IMG/VR virus record: IMGVR_UViG_3300043409_000763
Coordinates: 1 to 41,699 of that record
Direction: 5' to 3' (one strand)
Origin: a virus
Length of the DNA: 41,699 nucleotides
Shown: in pieces, positions 36,144 through 41,699 of the stretch
Position numbering within the stretch: position 1 is the stretch's first letter
How the letters are laid out: the number at the start of each line of letters is the position of its first letter
The notes under the pieces: generated by a model
Database searches by the model: none
Told to the model about the DNA's origin: nothing
The model's input: only the letters and a program-made list of their open reading frames with translations
Translations under genes and position numbers: made by a program

Positions 36144-36513
36144 GTTCGTTGAGTACTTTCAGGGTCTCTACGACAATGCTCTAAGCATCATGGTCGAGCG
36201 ACAGCAGGGCTATGGCCCAACAAACATTGAAGCCCTGGGGGCATATGGGGTATTCTCTCGACTGGCATCGGACAAGGTTAGCCGAATCGCCAACGAGCTG
36301 AACGGCGTCATTGATTCCGGCAGGGCAATAGTTAGCGACGAGTGGTTCACCGAGGGAGTGCGCGATGCACTGGTGGATATCTCTAACTACGCAATGATCC
36401 TAATCGCACTGGGCGAGGAGCAATGGAGTTTGGTAGCACGTGGTGAATACTACGGCGAGCCTTACGAAGAGTTTGAATCCGACAACGAGTTCGGAATGGC
36501 GTACGAAGTCTGA
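36112..36513 (+). CDS. DUF1599-like (nucleotide-modification-associated) helical protein
   Basis: 133 residues; ATG with GGAGG upstream inside the previous gene. Motifs RQQGYGPTNIEALGAYG, FSRLASDKVSRI and GVRDALVDISNYAMILIAL follow the DUF1599/Nmad1-like all-helical pattern (RxxxYG, DKxxR, DxLxDxxNYxxI), which is related in style to MazG-type NTP pyrophosphohydrolases. A role in nucleotide pool control or base modification is possible. No base-modifying enzyme is evident in this window. Confidence 0.65.
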   Translation: MVQGNNRVPSEFVEYFQGLYDNALSIMVERQQGYGPTNIEALGAYGVFSRLASDKVSRIANELNGVIDSGRAIVSDEWFTEGVRDALVDISNYAMILIALGEEQWSLVARGEYYGEPYEEFESDNEFGMAYEV

Positions 36514-36734
36514 TGATCCCTAACTTCGCCGCTATCAAGATTATGTACGGTCGCAAGAGGTGGGCTGAGCTTGTTCTCATCTACACCCAGAAGGGGTGGA
36601 AGGCTACGGCTTTCTACAACGACTCAACTACCGTATACAAGGTTGGTAGCGGCGAAGAGGTTCTTGATCAAGAGGAAGCGGAGCAGAAAGTAAAGGAGCT
36701 TGCAGATGCCTGGCGCAAAACACAAAAGGCCTGA
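36513..36734 (+). CDS. Hypothetical small protein
   Basis: 73 residues, start in TGATG with the previous stop. Basic beta-like first half (GRKRWAELVLIYTQKGWKA) and charged helical second half (EEVLDQEEAEQKVKELADAW). No family recognised. Overlaps the protease start by 29 bases. Confidence 0.6.
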   Translation: MIPNFAAIKIMYGRKRWAELVLIYTQKGWKATAFYNDSTTVYKVGSGEEVLDQEEAEQKVKELADAWRKTQKA

Positions 36735-37134
36735 AGTTCTATTCAAGGGTGATGCTCCGGCTTGGTACAGAAAGCAGTGGAACATTGCAGTGAGTCATAT
36801 CGTTGCAGTGGCAAAGGTTGCCAACGTACGTGTTGCGAAGGTGGAGATTCATTGGCATGACGATCCGGCAAGGGGAAAGCATTGCTCATTAGGAGAGGCT
36901 GACTCTGAGGGCCTGACCTTCTGCACCAACCCGTCAGACGAGGACACCTTTATACACGAGGTGGCACACCTAGCGACACCAGGTCAGCATGGTAGCCAGT
37001 GGGCAGAGTGCTACTACATGTTGCTAGTACACTTCATGTCTGAGGTCAAGATGGTTTGCTCAATCGCAGAGGCGATGAAAACATACCCATCTGTGAGAAA
37101 ACTGGTAAGGTTTGTAGATGCGCAAGAATCCTGA
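36706..37134 (+). CDS. SprT-like zinc metalloprotease
   Basis: 142 residues from ATG 36706 (GGAG upstream); a TTG at 36700 is possible. FIHEVAHLATPGQHGSQWA (82-100) holds the zincin motif H84-E85-x2-H88 and a third ligand His95, as in SprT/Wss1-type minigluzincins that cleave proteins on DNA. No zinc-ribbon tail is present. It may remove DNA-bound host or phage proteins during replication, or process a virion protein. Confidence 0.75.
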   Translation: MPGAKHKRPEVLFKGDAPAWYRKQWNIAVSHIVAVAKVANVRVAKVEIHWHDDPARGKHCSLGEADSEGLTFCTNPSDEDTFIHEVAHLATPGQHGSQWAECYYMLLVHFMSEVKMVCSIAEAMKTYPSVRKLVRFVDAQES

Positions 37135-37324
37135 TCCTTTGTTGAGGTTCTTTATGCAAGATGCCGAGAAGAAGGGGCTGTCGTTACGGAAGTACTGTAA
37201 GGAGATGGGAATCGATTACCATCACTTGACTGGCTATCCAAGTCCAGTCAATGAGATTAGTTATGATGAGAACATAGGGGGTAGGAATGACGAAGATACC
37301 GTACGATCCGAAGATAGTAGATAG
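37118..37324 (+). CDS. Small protein with possible helix-turn-helix
   Basis: 68 residues, ATG 37118, overlapping both neighbours. Residues 15-40 (DAEKKGLSLRKYCKEMGIDY) fit a short HTH, and the rest is acidic. It lacks an obvious strong ribosome site, so it may depend on coupling. A small regulator is possible. Confidence 0.5.
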   Translation: MRKNPDPLLRFFMQDAEKKGLSLRKYCKEMGIDYHHLTGYPSPVNEISYDENIGGRNDEDTVRSEDSR

Positions 37325-37658
37325 CTACAACAAGCACCTAGGGAAGAAGCGCGGTCAGATGCGCAGGCAAAGCGACATGGGTCATATGGAACTAGAAGCT
37401 ATGACCACAGCAGCCAGGCTGGGGCACGTCCCTGGAGTTGGCCTAGACGGTAAGTACGAGAGCTTCCTGTTCTGCGAAACGTACCGGTGCTTTGCAATGT
37501 GCAGCATCAGCAAGGAAGAGGGCGTACATGGCCCAATAGTGGAGGTAGAGTGCGGCGATGAAACAATCATACATCCAAATCCTAAATCAAGCTGGGAAGA
37601 AGCCCACGAAGGTTCGTTCTTCTCGATCGGCGTACAGCGGCATTCCGTGTCCGATTGA
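37287..37658 (+). CDS. Hypothetical protein
   Basis: 123 residues from ATG 37287 (GGGTAGG upstream). Basic N-terminus (YNKHLGKKRGQMRRQSD), then mixed strands with two nearby Cys (FLFCETYRCFAMCSI) and an acidic end. No family recognised. Its last 100 bases overlap the next gene. Confidence 0.55.
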   Translation: MTKIPYDPKIVDSYNKHLGKKRGQMRRQSDMGHMELEAMTTAARLGHVPGVGLDGKYESFLFCETYRCFAMCSISKEEGVHGPIVEVECGDETIIHPNPKSSWEEAHEGSFFSIGVQRHSVSD

Positions 37659-37833
37659 GCCAGAACATGGCGGGCTACTTGACATGGGCAACGAGCGCAT
37701 GATATGCTTACATCAGGCCCACTACGTGCCAGGGGGGCAGTGGTCATTTAGTAAGGAGGAAGCTTATGCAATCAACACGAGCAAGCGAGCGGGCGCTAAT
37801 CGGCGCATGCATCATCGACGGGGAAGCAGCTAA
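37558..37833 (+). CDS. Small Cys/His (zinc-ribbon-like) protein
   Basis: 91 residues from ATG 37558. CPIEPEHGGLL, then ERMICLHQAHYVPGG, resembles small phage zinc ribbons of the type CPxHG...CxHQxH. It overlaps the previous gene by 101 bases and the helicase start by 68, so its ends are mostly overlap and its unique part is the Cys/His segment. The tail (SKRAGANRRMHHRRGSS) lies over the helicase start and may be incidental. Confidence 0.55.
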   Translation: MKQSYIQILNQAGKKPTKVRSSRSAYSGIPCPIEPEHGGLLDMGNERMICLHQAHYVPGGQWSFSKEEAYAINTSKRAGANRRMHHRRGSS

Positions 37834-39058
37834 AGAAGTAGTTGATCGGGTATCCGAAGATGACTTTGATGACCGGGAGTGCAGGGTAGTATTCTCCGCC
37901 ATCAAGGAGCTAGTGAAGAAGGGCACAGCACTAGACATCATCACCATCACAGATAAGTTGCAGTCTAAGAACAACATTGCTGACGCTGGCGGGGCCGCCA
38001 ACATATCGGCAATGGCTTCGGACACACCGAACAGCCTGCACTACGAGTCGTACATGGAACTTGTGATCGGCAACTCAACGTACCGATCGTTGCGCAGCGC
38101 AGCCACAAAGGTAGCCGAACTGTCTAGCGGCAGCAAGACACCAGAGGAGGCAATGGCTGAGGCTGAAAAGATAATCATGAACATCAGCAAGTCTAGAACT
38201 GCTGGTCGCTTTGCCGACATGCAGCAGGTAATGGATGAGACGCTGAGTCGCTTGCAGTACATGCAGGCTGGTGGAGCTAGCGGAGTATCGTCTGGTATTC
38301 CGGCAATCGACAGCATCGTTGGCGGCTGGCAGCGTGGCAATCTTATTGTTGTAGCTGCCAGACCTAGCATCGGCAAGACAGCATTGGCTACAGCAATGGC
38401 AGCAGACGCAGCCATTCAGCAGAAGAAGTCAGTCGCTATCTTCAGCATGGAGATGAGCAGGGAAGAGATCGGTAGCCGACTAGTCTCATCTCTGTCTGGT
38501 GTTTCCTTGCACGACATTAGGCACGGTCAACTGGACATGAGTGCGCTAACAAGCGTGCTTGATGTCGCTAAGGGCATCAGGGAGAGCGGGCTCAGGGTAG
38601 AGGACTCATCTATTGCTAGCCCATCAGAGATGAGATCCAAGTGCAGGCGACTGAAGTCTGAGCATGGTCTTGACTTGGTCATAGTTGACTATCTGCAGCT
38701 CATGGCACCAGACAAGAGCAACAAGGATGGCAATAGGGTGTATGATGTAGCAGATATCAGCCGTGGCTTGAAGGCGTTAGCCAGGGAACTAGACGTTCCA
38801 GTTATCGCGCTGTCACAGTTGAGTCGTTCATCTGAGTACCGTGAGAACAATGAGCCTAAGCTCTCTGACTTGCGTGACTCAGGCGCCATTGAGCAGGACG
38901 CCGACGTGGTGCTCATGCTGTGGCGATCAACCGATGTGTCGCTAGACCTGACTGTGGAGACGGTCCACTGCAAGGTTGCTAAGCATCGTAATGGTCCGAC
39001 CGGTAAGGCAGACTTGATGTTCCACCGGCCGACCGCCACGTTTAAGGGGGTAATGTAA
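37766..39058 (+). CDS. dnaB: DnaB-type replicative helicase
   Basis: 430 residues, ATG after GGAGG. The N-terminal helical domain (residues 1-110) is of DnaB type (ERALIGACIID). The RecA-like core has Walker A ARPSIGKT (198-205), Walker B LVIVDYLQL (304-312), H3 ALSQLSRS (348-355) and H4 SDLRDSGAIEQDADVV (367-382) with its arginine finger region. It unwinds the fork as a hexamer. No primase domain or separate primase gene is present in the window, so host DnaG would be needed. Confidence 0.95.
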   Translation: MQSTRASERALIGACIIDGEAAKEVVDRVSEDDFDDRECRVVFSAIKELVKKGTALDIITITDKLQSKNNIADAGGAANISAMASDTPNSLHYESYMELVIGNSTYRSLRSAATKVAELSSGSKTPEEAMAEAEKIIMNISKSRTAGRFADMQQVMDETLSRLQYMQAGGASGVSSGIPAIDSIVGGWQRGNLIVVAARPSIGKTALATAMAADAAIQQKKSVAIFSMEMSREEIGSRLVSSLSGVSLHDIRHGQLDMSALTSVLDVAKGIRESGLRVEDSSIASPSEMRSKCRRLKSEHGLDLVIVDYLQLMAPDKSNKDGNRVYDVADISRGLKALARELDVPVIALSQLSRSSEYRENNEPKLSDLRDSGAIEQDADVVLMLWRSTDVSLDLTVETVHCKVAKHRNGPTGKADLMFHRPTATFKGVM

Positions 39059-39294
39059 TGGACGATAAGATCAACATTGACTACGATTGCGAGTGCAGTC
39101 ACGGCATGTGCGAGCATGCCCTTGTAGAAGTCCAGCGTGCCATACAGGAAGCATACGACAGGGGCGTAAGAGACGGCAACCTAAAGGCAGTCGGAGGCTT
39201 AAAGGATATGCTTAAGCGCGAGTTCCCTAAAGAGTTTACTGAAGCCCAGAAGGTATTGTCCAAGCGCAACGTTAAGAAGGAGCTATCGAACTGA
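39058..39294 (+). CDS. Small Cys-rich acidic/basic protein
   Basis: 78 residues, start in TAATG after the helicase. CECSHGMCEH at residues 11-20 is a compact metal-binding candidate, followed by helices (VEVQRAIQEAYDRGVRDG, LKDMLKREFPKEF). It could be a helicase cofactor or loader by position only. Confidence 0.6.
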   Translation: MDDKINIDYDCECSHGMCEHALVEVQRAIQEAYDRGVRDGNLKAVGGLKDMLKREFPKEFTEAQKVLSKRNVKKELSN

Positions 39295-39683
39295 TGATCT
39301 CCCTACTATTGGCGGTCCTATTGGCAGTAGCCCCGCCCAGCGGATACCACGACAAGGTAAAGGCGACATGGTACGGATCAACCAGCGGGTACAAGACACA
39401 TTGCTACCAGGGGTATAAGAATACGTGCAACCCATACCTCAAGGGTGAGAAGGTTATGTACGCAGCTGTACCTGGATTCCGGAACTACCGGACTGAGCCT
39501 TACCCGGCACGAGTGTGCAGTGAAGTTGCATGCGTTATGGTAATAGTTAGGGACTGTCTTTGCAGCAGGAAAGGTAGTAACTATATTGACCTATCCCCCG
39601 CCGCATTCATAGCCCTCGGATCGCGCCTCAGCCGTGGCGCAATCTGGGTTAGCGTGGACTACGAGCCGTACGGAAGGCGATAG
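39294..39683 (+). CDS. Secreted RlpA-like double-psi beta-barrel protein
   Basis: 129 residues; start overlaps the previous stop (TGATG). A short hydrophobic N-terminus (ISLLLAVLLAVAPPS) looks like a signal peptide. The mature part has KATWYGST, AAVPGF, VMVIVRDCLC and YIDLSPAAFIALGSRL, the order of the RlpA/expansin double-psi barrel, with six Cys (37, 45, 75, 80, 88, 90) suggesting disulphides outside the cytoplasm. It may bind or cut glycan in the cell wall, helping lysis or blocking superinfection. Its place at the end of the replication operon, far from the lysis genes, is unusual. The usual His/Asp pair for lytic activity is not clear. Confidence 0.75.
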   Translation: MISLLLAVLLAVAPPSGYHDKVKATWYGSTSGYKTHCYQGYKNTCNPYLKGEKVMYAAVPGFRNYRTEPYPARVCSEVACVMVIVRDCLCSRKGSNYIDLSPAAFIALGSRLSRGAIWVSVDYEPYGRR

Positions 39684-39747
39684 ATCCCCCGTCGTATATA
39701 AGCCTACCTCTCGCGGGGGGGAACTACGCGTAAACCTCACGGAAAAA

Positions 39748-39784
39748 AAATGGATCAGCCAGCATGACGCTGACTGATCCATTT
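39748..39784. terminator. Bidirectional rho-independent terminator between convergent units
   Basis: AAATGGATCAG (39748-39758) pairs perfectly with CTGATCCATTT (39774-39784). CAGC/GCTG extend the stem past one mismatch to a 5-base loop. An A run precedes it (39743-39750) and ATTTGTTT follows, so it can stop transcription from both sides. It lies between the last rightward and the last leftward gene. A weaker CCCCCG/CGGGGG pairing (39686-39691 with 39714-39719) precedes it. Confidence 0.9.
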
Positions 39785-39786
39785 GT

Positions 39787-39894
39787 TTACTGATTACGTG
39801 TCAGTACACGAACGACTTCTTGGATCAACATGAACATTCCAGCCCAGAACGATACTGATAACAGCACCAACAGGGCTGCTGCCATGCGGATCAA
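39787..39894 (-). CDS. Tiny leftward membrane protein
   Basis: On the minus strand a TTG at 39894 overlaps the stop of the zinc-ribbon gene as TTGA, giving 35 residues; the first ATG at 39885 gives 32. Sequence: AAALLVLLSVSFWAGMFMLI, then QEVVRVLTRNQ, a single membrane helix with a short basic tail. TTGA coupling is also used at 10589. It ends just before the convergent terminator. A holin- or antiholin-like or other membrane role is possible but unproven. Confidence 0.5.
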   Translation of the reverse strand: MIRMAAALLVLLSVSFWAGMFMLIQEVVRVLTRNQ

Positions 39895-40127
39895 AGCTTC
39901 TCGCAATCGTGGCCATAGAACCACTCTTTTGCATCTTGATCTTTATGCATATCAAACTTGCGATAGCACTCAGCGCATGTCTCAAACTGAATGCGAGTGT
40001 TCCAGCAGTCAACGCAATAAGCGTTTACTGAGTCTGGTATTACTCCACCGCTTGACTCGCTTGAGTCTTTACCACACTGAGTGCAGTTGAACTTGTCAAA
40101 GTACGAGACGATGATATCGTCAGGCAT
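39891..40127 (-). CDS. Leftward zinc-ribbon protein
   Basis: 78 residues from ATG 40127 (AAGGAGA upstream on the minus strand); in-frame codons further upstream only mirror the neighbour. Knuckles CTQC, CVDC and CAEC plus a final HDC form one or two zinc ribbons. A nucleic-acid or protein contact is likely. Overlaps the preceding gene's stop by 8 bases. Confidence 0.7.
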   Translation of the reverse strand: MPDDIIVSYFDKFNCTQCGKDSSESSGGVIPDSVNAYCVDCWNTRIQFETCAECYRKFDMHKDQDAKEWFYGHDCEKL

Positions 40128-40650
40128 TGGTTGTCTCCTTGACTTCCAGCAGTTTGACCTTGTAGTCAATCTCCTTGGTCAACAGGTTGGATTGGAACTG
40201 GTCATCACTGTATCCGGCGATATCAATGAGCAACCAGTACAACCTATAGATACCTTCGGATAGGCTTTTCTCCCTGTCTGAAGTTGTGTACTCAAAGTGA
40301 TAGCTTGAATACTCAAAGCCATACTGCTGTACAACAGACACGCGTTGTGCAATGACGTTTAGCAACCCCATCACATCGTTGCAGTTGCGTTGCAGCCTGT
40401 TATGAGCGTCACGATGCTCTTCGTGTCCAGCACCGTCGATCTCTTTTACTTCTGTAAACAGTGTATCCAACTCTTCTGTGACCTCGTCAATGCCGGATGC
40501 AATCTGTTCCAGTTGGTTTCTCAGATCTCCGATAGCAGAACTCACATCGAGATCGTCAAGTTCACTTTCCACAGATGACACGCTATTAGACTTATCTTTT
40601 AGCGTGTCTTGAATCTCGCTAATAGTATTTAGAATGCTTTCCTTATCCAT
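40120..40650 (-). CDS. Leftward coiled-coil protein
   Basis: 176 residues from ATG 40650 with GGAGAGG upstream. Residues about 5-75 are long acidic heptad helices (ISEIQDTLKDK, LRNQLEQIASGIDEVTEELD), and the second half is aromatic-rich (YGFEYSSYHFEYTTSD, GIYRLYWLLIDIAGYSD). No enzyme motif. Probably an oligomeric early protein of unknown role. Confidence 0.7.
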   Translation of the reverse strand: MDKESILNTISEIQDTLKDKSNSVSSVESELDDLDVSSAIGDLRNQLEQIASGIDEVTEELDTLFTEVKEIDGAGHEEHRDAHNRLQRNCNDVMGLLNVIAQRVSVVQQYGFEYSSYHFEYTTSDREKSLSEGIYRLYWLLIDIAGYSDDQFQSNLLTKEIDYKVKLLEVKETTNA

Positions 40651-40921
40651 TTTGAACCTCTCCTTCACCAACTACATCGTTTGTCAGTTGCATCCCAGGC
40701 ACAGCGCCGGGGATATCATTGACATATGTATCACCGTACTCCCACGAGTTATATGTGAGTGGAGAACGAACTGCGCAGAACCAGATAGCGTACTGGTTCT
40801 TAGCCTCGTTCTCCATATTTTGATAACGCTTTAGAACTCTCCATTCCCAGTCACCCATCTTGAAGATGGCATATGGCAGTTCTACTTCTCTTGTCTTACC
40901 TTCTTTGTTCTTGCTTGCCAT
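40643..40921 (-). CDS. Leftward hypothetical protein
   Basis: 92 residues from ATG 40921 (AAAGGA five bases upstream). Basic start (ASKNKEGKTREVE) then an aromatic-rich core (IFKMGDWEWRVLKRYQN, YAIWFCAVRSPLTYNSWEYG). No family recognised. Its stop overlaps the next gene's start by 8 bases. Confidence 0.65.
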   Translation of the reverse strand: MASKNKEGKTREVELPYAIFKMGDWEWRVLKRYQNMENEAKNQYAIWFCAVRSPLTYNSWEYGDTYVNDIPGAVPGMQLTNDVVGEGEVQNG

Positions 40922-40922
40922 G

Positions 40923-41567
40923 CTAATCCTTTCCCCTGCGGTCAGCCCACAGGATTGCTTGCAGCTCTGCGTCCCAAAGACCCAGTGTCTCTGACGCATG
41001 CTTGAACTTGGCCTGCATTTCTTGGTACTTTCCTAGAGTAAGATCAACGTCAGGCCATAATCCGTTGATTTTCTTATTGTATGGTGAGAACTCTCTTGCT
41101 GCCCATCTGTCGATTGGTGCAGAACCGCACTCACCGCCAGCACGGATAGCTCGAAAGAAATCTTGTGTTTTCATCTTTCCAAGCAACAATGTATTGCCTG
41201 TGTCTAATATCTTTTTAGCTTTATCTACTGCATTTGGATATGCTTGCAGTCCACTCATACCATCAAGCAACTTTACCATTGCTTTGATGTTCGCATCAGG
41301 TGATAGGCCGGGAGACAATGCAGCAACTGTTGCATACGCTGTCTCATAGTCCAACCCGTACTGATCGGCAATAATATTGATCTTACCTTGGAACCTTAGA
41401 TACCAGTTGCTGTATTGGAACAATGTTTCAATGCCGTGTCTGTCAAGTGCCTGCCTGAACCGTGTCAGTAGGGACCTGCCACTGCCATGCTTATATGTCC
41501 CGACATAAGCAGAAGCAGTGGCAAGTCGTTGACGACGGAACAGTAGACGATTGTCTACTGTTAGCAT
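40923..41567 (-). CDS. Leftward helix-hairpin-helix/glycosylase-like protein, possibly DUF7178
   Basis: 214 residues from ATG 41567, directly adjoining the upstream gene's stop (TAAATG). Pattern: SNWYLRFQGKINIIADQYG, then VAALSPGLSPDANIK, AYPNAVDKAKKIL, KTQDFFRAI and APIDRWAAREF. This order (VAALSP, N, KAxxIL, xIDRWA) recalls phage proteins related to the HhH-GPD DNA glycosylase fold. The final DRWA would hold the acidic catalytic-site residue. DNA repair or base editing is possible. Assignment is from memory of the motif order. Confidence 0.6.
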   Translation of the reverse strand: MLTVDNRLLFRRQRLATASAYVGTYKHGSGRSLLTRFRQALDRHGIETLFQYSNWYLRFQGKINIIADQYGLDYETAYATVAALSPGLSPDANIKAMVKLLDGMSGLQAYPNAVDKAKKILDTGNTLLLGKMKTQDFFRAIRAGGECGSAPIDRWAAREFSPYNKKINGLWPDVDLTLGKYQEMQAKFKHASETLGLWDAELQAILWADRRGKD

Positions 41568-41699
41568 TTACTTGATACCGTACTTTGCGAGTGCATCTTC
41601 CTTGCTGATTGGCCTTCTAGTAACCACAACATGAAAATCTACCTTTAGATCATGATTGTCGTATAGATCTTCCATATCTACACTTCCACGGCAGCTTGA
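41568..41699 (-). CDS. Leftward small gene at the right edge
   Basis: The frame is open from the window edge to TAA at 41568-41570 (43 visible codons). An internal ATG at 41675 after GGAAGTG gives a 35-residue protein (EDLYDNHDLKVDFHVVVTRR, then PISKEDALAKYGIK). If the window is circular, a stop lies just upstream of this ATG and the 35-residue product is complete; otherwise the gene may be longer. No family known. Confidence 0.5.
   Translation of the reverse strand, partial: SSCRGSVDMEDLYDNHDLKVDFHVVVTRRPISKEDALAKYGIK

Noticed and set aside
39794-40012. 72-codon minus-strand frame over the zinc-ribbon gene
   Set aside because: It overlaps a clear Cys-knuckle protein and the tiny membrane gene in another frame and lacks a ribosome site.

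Overview
The window is phage DNA: it carries a complete tailed-phage (Caudoviricetes) gene set of about 41.7 kb and probably a whole genome. Terminase, portal, scaffold, an N4-gp56-type major capsid protein, a neck adaptor, Dit-like and Tal-like tail proteins, a lysis cassette, a DnaB helicase and recombination genes are all present. I see no integrase, repressor, RNA polymerase, DNA polymerase, primase, tRNA, transposon or CRISPR array, so it looks like a virulent phage that borrows host replication enzymes. Genes have good Shine-Dalgarno sites and are coupled by TAATG, ATGA, TTGA and GTGA overlaps. The host is bacterial but cannot be named from the sequence; the peptidoglycan-directed genes do not narrow it further.

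Layout. A short leftward block (1-715) is followed by a structured 405-base control region (716-1120) between divergent transcription units. Rightward from 1121 comes one long operon: a 2400-residue protein with an N-terminal SLOG/NADAR-type cassette (1121-8323), small basic proteins, a collagen-like fibre (10589-11887), the lysis genes (11884-13100), a putative small terminase, the large terminase and portal (14556-18028), two more very large proteins of probable ejection role (18029-25713), scaffold and capsid (25751-27660) and the neck and tail genes (27728-32024). The replication and recombination genes follow on the same strand (32098-39058: exonuclease, HAD phosphatase, Cas4-like nuclease, ERF annealing protein, resolvase-like nuclease, SprT-like protease, DnaB helicase), ending with a secreted RlpA-like barrel protein. 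A strong bidirectional terminator (39748-39784) separates this operon from small leftward genes (39787-41699).

If the two window ends are joined, the leftward genes at the right end run on from those at the left end. The map then becomes one divergent control region, one convergent terminator and two transcription units. Ejection-type proteins take about 36% of the sequence (the 2400, 911 and 1646-residue proteins). Recombination by ERF, Cas4-like and resolvase-like enzymes together with a helicase fits replication by host polymerase with recombination-dependent concatemers.

Most notable: (1) the giant protein joining nucleotide/NAD-type domains to a glycine-zipper membrane tail, a candidate injected counter-defence protein; (2) a zinc-ribbon reading frame hidden in another frame of the lysin linker, with a holin fused to the lysin and its own internal start; (3) a perfect 32-base repeat shared, in different frames, by a structural gene and a replication-region gene 25.5 kb apart; (4) Dit and Tal tail proteins with no recognisable tape measure or tail tube.
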